Below are positions 62,110 to 64,000 of a stretch of DNA of 64,000 nucleotides, piece after piece. The position numbers and the translations under genes are program-made. How positions within the stretch are numbered: the first letter of the stretch is position 1; each line of letters begins with the position of its first letter. The notes beneath the pieces were generated by a model. That model was not told the DNA's origin and ran no database searches. It saw only the letters and a program-made list of their open reading frames with translations. This DNA comes from Floccularia luteovirens (taxonomy: Eukaryota > Basidiomycota > Agaricomycetes > Agaricales > Squamanitaceae): contig VSJF01000017.1 of assembly GCA_009739215.1 (NCBI GenBank), positions 1 through 64,000 on the forward strand. The letters run 5' to 3'.

Positions 62110-63369
62110 ATTTGGTGGTCTCCGGAACAGCTGCCAGATTGTTATTTATGTTGCAATGAGGGAGTGCTGTGTATGGCTAGACGCTGGAAGCTATTTGACA
62201 CCATCACCTCACGTGTCCAGTTTGGCTGATTCTTTGCCAGTGTGTTCCAGGCGCCTATGATAGTACCTATATACGAAGGTAAAGTTGGTATGTTAGTGAC
62301 AATTCTGAACTCTCGATGTATATTCTTTTGTTGAAACTGGAAGAAACCACGTTAGAGATATATAGAATGTGCATGTGAGCAGATAACCTGTTTATCATAT
62401 GCTAAAGTTCTTTGTATTTTGAACAATGTTTGAATCAATTTTTGAGTTGGTTCACATCGTTGATCAGATGATCAAATTCGTCCCATGATGGATCCAAAAA
62501 GAGCATTTAACTTAAGTCAGAACTATGACACTTATATGGACATGACTGCAAGATATTTCAATTGACTATCTACTTTATAAACTTGTATAGGTAAGTGTAG
62601 ATCTCTCAGCGGCCTGTCGAAGGAACTGAATTTCCAAATTGCATTCTTGAAGTGTAGTTCATGTTAACATTTTTTTCAACTATACTATAACAAATTATTC
62701 CAGAGTAACCACCGAATGCTGAATATTTAAGCTTCAGCGAGGCCAACAACACTAGTAAGGGGTAGGTACATCTGTCATTTGATTCTTTGTATCTCTCTAG
62801 AAAAGATCTGGAACTTTGCGTCATCCCCAGGACCGATCTACATGAAACTGGTTGGCGAGGTCAGCCTCCTTATTATCCGCCAGGGTATAAATACGGCATA
62901 TTGCCCTTTCCTTCTTTCCTTCATTCTACAACATCCTCCCTTGAATCACTGCTTTCTAGCCAGTGCCACTTGTCATAGGCCACACACCACTTTTCTCATT
63001 TGGAGTTAGCCTGGGCTTGCTAGAAGTATTACAGTCATCAACAATTCGTTCTGCATCTCCATCGTTCCCCGCCGCATCCCGATACTTCCCTTTCTTTATA
63101 TCAAAGTGGGAACAAATTTGCTACATCTCTTCCTCTTTACTATCTCTCGCCAGCTGGTCGACCACTGATAGACTGCTATAGTCTCGAATCGTGTGTTGCG
63201 TTAACTGCAGATCATGCAGCCCTGACGATGTGTGGTGGCTGCCTGGCCACTGCCTGGATGGCATTCGTCAGCCCACATCTTCACTTCAATTTTTTGGTAA
63301 GTGCCTGCCACCATAGTTATACCTCTATTCTTATCAAGTGAACTCTTTATAGACTAGTCAGCCTCTAAT

Positions 63370-63850
63370 AGGGACACCTACTAATTAGCACAACCCAGAA
63401 GCATGTGGCATGTAGCCGACACATACGACACCTGATAAGTGCTGGCTTTGTGCAGTGTTAACATGCGTCACCTGAATGGAGCTCTGGCGTTGTGTGGTGG
63501 CTGCACAGGTCACACTTTGATAGCGTTGACGTTGGTCTGGCTTGCATCCTTGCTCTGATTGTCGGTTCGTGTCTACCCCCCTATTATCATTCTTCGATTA
63601 GTGTTCAACTTTGATTTACAGCTACTGGTAGCTTCCTCATGGCAAAGTGTGTGAGCGGACATAAACAGGAACAACCTAGTACATGTGGTATGAAGTCGGC
63701 ATATAGCGACACCTGATTAGTGTTAGATCTGTGCAGTGTTAACATGCGTCACCTGAATGAAGCGTTGGGGTTGTGTGGCGGCTGCACAGGCCACATTTTG
63801 GTAGCGTTGACGTTAGCTGGCTTGTTTCCTTGCTCTAATTGTCGGTGTGT
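63370..63850. repeat. 281-bp tandem duplication in right arm only
   Basis: Two direct copies with a period of about 281 bp. The block TGCAGTGTTAACATGCGTCA starts at 63451 and again at 63732, each followed by a CACCTGAATG motif and a GGCTGCACAGG block. The left arm has one inverted copy (about 39310-39480). The two units have diverged by many substitutions, so the duplication is not recent. No coding potential seen. Confidence 0.8.
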
Positions 63851-64000
63851 CTTCAATTTCGTTCTCCCAGCTTTCGATACTGAAAATTCGACCTTCTAGG
63901 TGATGGTGCTCCTGATCACTTGCGGACACGGCGACGGTCACAAAGTTCTCAATTTCAGTGTGTTTTTGGTTTACCTCTTCACCTTTTATGGGTCCCTGGT

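Larger units (their letters stand above)
57850..63999 (-). repeat. Right arm of large inverted repeat (carries NLR D, runs off window)
   Basis: Reverse-complement partner of 39157-45140, separated from it by about 12.7 kb. The alignment is nearly colinear. It differs by a 123-nt deletion in the WD40 exon of D, small indels, and a 281-bp tandem duplication at 63.37-63.85 kb present only here. A TATAAATA box (62886-62893) followed by a CT-rich tract is conserved with the left arm and points outward. The arm is still matching at the window edge, so the full repeat is longer than seen. Confidence 0.93.

Overview
This window is nuclear DNA of a filamentous basidiomycete, most likely an Agaricomycete. 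The genes are dense with short introns (about 45-70 bp, GT..AG, branch-point-like CTAAC/CTGAC). The protein families are typical of that class: NACHT-WD40 STAND/NLR proteins, DUF6534-like seven-helix proteins and a Ty1/copia relic. The exact genus cannot be read from the sequence.

Layout. (1) 1-9.2 kb: a head-to-head pair of large NLR genes. The left one (A, minus) is a multiply frameshifted pseudogene that leaves the window; the right one (B, plus, 1324 aa) is intact. (2) 10.8-28.5 kb: a conserved housekeeping block. It holds a multipass membrane protein with an Arg/Ser/His-rich N-terminus, a TPR/RPAP3_C co-chaperone-like protein, a Sec14/CRAL-TRIO lipid-transfer protein, the cohesin loader SCC2 and a DEAH-box RNA helicase. 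(3) 29.7-35.4 kb: two tandem DUF6534-like membrane proteins. (4) 35.5-39.1 kb: a decayed copia fragment with a possible solo LTR, then gene-poor AT-rich DNA. (5) 39.2-64 kb: an NLR cluster built from nested inverted repeats.

The NLR cluster is the remarkable part. Two nearly identical arms (39.16-45.14 kb and 57.85 kb to the window end) carry genes C (plus) and D (minus) facing inward. Between them lie E (minus, one frameshift) and F (plus, intact), which diverge from an 825-bp near-perfect palindrome. That palindrome begins at one ATG and ends at the other, so both genes share one mirrored promoter. A more eroded NLR relic sits between F and D. All NLRs share one exon plan: exons 1-4 encode an alpha-helical N-terminal domain, exon 5 a tiny variable coiled-coil linker, exon 6 the NACHT and exon 7 the WD40 sensor. 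A/B has the same head-to-head geometry as E/F, with a recognisable inverted copy of the same promoter element, so a divergent NLR pair appears to have been duplicated. In both pairs it is the minus-strand member that is broken.

Working picture (inference): a fungal innate-immunity or allorecognition locus. An N-terminal helical effector domain (possibly HeLo/MLKL-like) is coupled to a NACHT switch and a fast-changing WD40 sensor. It seems to diversify by inverted duplication, promoter palindrome formation, blade loss, linker expansion and pseudogenisation.
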